From NCBI GenBank assembly GCA_021789095.1, contig JAJYJX010000148.1:1-5412 (forward strand): DNA of 5,412 nt. The letters run 5' to 3'. How positions within the stretch are numbered: the first letter of the stretch is position 1; every line of letters starts with the position of its first letter. Positions 5,167-5,412 of the stretch are shown in pieces. Below the pieces are notes generated by a model that was not told where the DNA came from, ran no database searches, and saw only the letters and a list, made by a program, of their open reading frames with translations. The position numbers were made by a program, and so were the translations under genes. This stretch comes from a bacterium (lineage in GTDB: Bacteria; JAMCPX01).

Positions 5167-5412
5167 ATGGGTATAAGACAGATAGATCTTCAGAAAAAAC
5201 AAACATTAAGAGAGCAAATAGCAGATGCAATACGTGATGCCATAATCAAAGGTATCCTCCAGCCGGAAGAGCGTGTTGCTGAAGCTGAAATGGCCAATAA
5301 ATTCAACATAAGCAGAACGCCTATCAGGGAAGCAATACGGCAGCTTGAAACAGAAGGGTTTATAAAAGTTCAGGCCCACAGGGGTGCTTATGTTGCACCT
5401 ATTACAGAAAAA
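5167..5412 (+). CDS. GntR-family transcriptional regulator (FCD-type), partial
   Basis: Only the first 82 codons are present, because the gene runs off the window end. The visible part is a GntR winged helix-turn-helix domain: helix 1 LREQIADAIRDAI (14-26), the turn KGILQPEERV, LAEMA-like helix EAEMANKFNIS (39-49), the recognition-helix signature SRTPIREAIRQLETEGFI (49-66), and the wing GAYVAPI (73-79). This signature is typical of the FadR/FCD subfamily, whose C-terminal helical domain binds small carboxylates, often with a metal ion. That domain is outside the window, so the effector is unknown. The ATG at 5167 is constrained by an in-frame TAA at 5158-5160. No Shine-Dalgarno sequence precedes it, and the promoter -10 ends ten bases upstream, so the mRNA may be leaderless. 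The next gene is not visible. Confidence 0.93.
   Translation, partial: MGIRQIDLQKKQTLREQIADAIRDAIIKGILQPEERVAEAEMANKFNISRTPIREAIRQLETEGFIKVQAHRGAYVAPITEK

Overview
The window (5,412 bases, moderate GC, frequent AUA and AGG codons) looks like chromosomal DNA of a Gram-negative-type bacterium able to live at low oxygen. It carries a haem-copper nitric oxide reductase, an exported lipoprotein with an N-terminal lipobox, and good sigma70-type promoters. A Desulfobacterota- or Nitrospirota-like source would fit the gene mix and codon use, but this is a weak inference and no taxonomic marker is present.

Layout. Bases 1-282 are a leader with no convincing gene. Near its end is a perfect CRP/FNR-family-type palindrome (206-221) placed about 41.5 bp upstream of a predicted transcription start. 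It precedes norC (283-972) and norB (985-2313), a compact two-gene operon encoding a cytochrome-c-dependent nitric oxide reductase. NorB keeps every haem and non-haem iron ligand that I could check. NorC is unusual: a second complete c-type haem domain is fused to the normal membrane-anchored NorC. After norB come about 210 bases with no supported gene, then a rho-independent terminator (2526-2552) that overlaps the end of the next, convergent gene.

On the minus strand, larE (4232 to 3417) is followed after 10 bases by a metallo-beta-lactamase-fold hydrolase (3406 to 2537), and the two probably form one transcript. The LarE is the PP-loop sulfur transferase of nickel-pincer cofactor synthesis. 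It carries a CxxC plus a third cysteine, the pattern associated with [4Fe-4S]-cluster, catalytic LarE proteins. No larA, larB or larC is in the window.

The divergent intergenic region 4233-4389 carries promoters in both directions and a perfect 7-bp inverted repeat. To the right is a DUF1573 lipoprotein gene (4390-5106), then the first 82 codons of a GntR/FCD-type regulator (5167 to window end). The promoters of these last two genes resemble each other closely, and the regulator gene appears to be leaderless.

Functionally the window holds an NO detoxification or respiration unit that seems to be regulated on its own, next to apparently unrelated sulfur-transfer, hydrolase, envelope and regulatory genes. 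I see no mobile element, CRISPR array, tRNA or rRNA. Nothing here is clearly a wholly new system. The most distinctive items are the dihaem NorC, the well-placed NO/redox-type operator, and the matched promoters of the DUF1573 and GntR genes.
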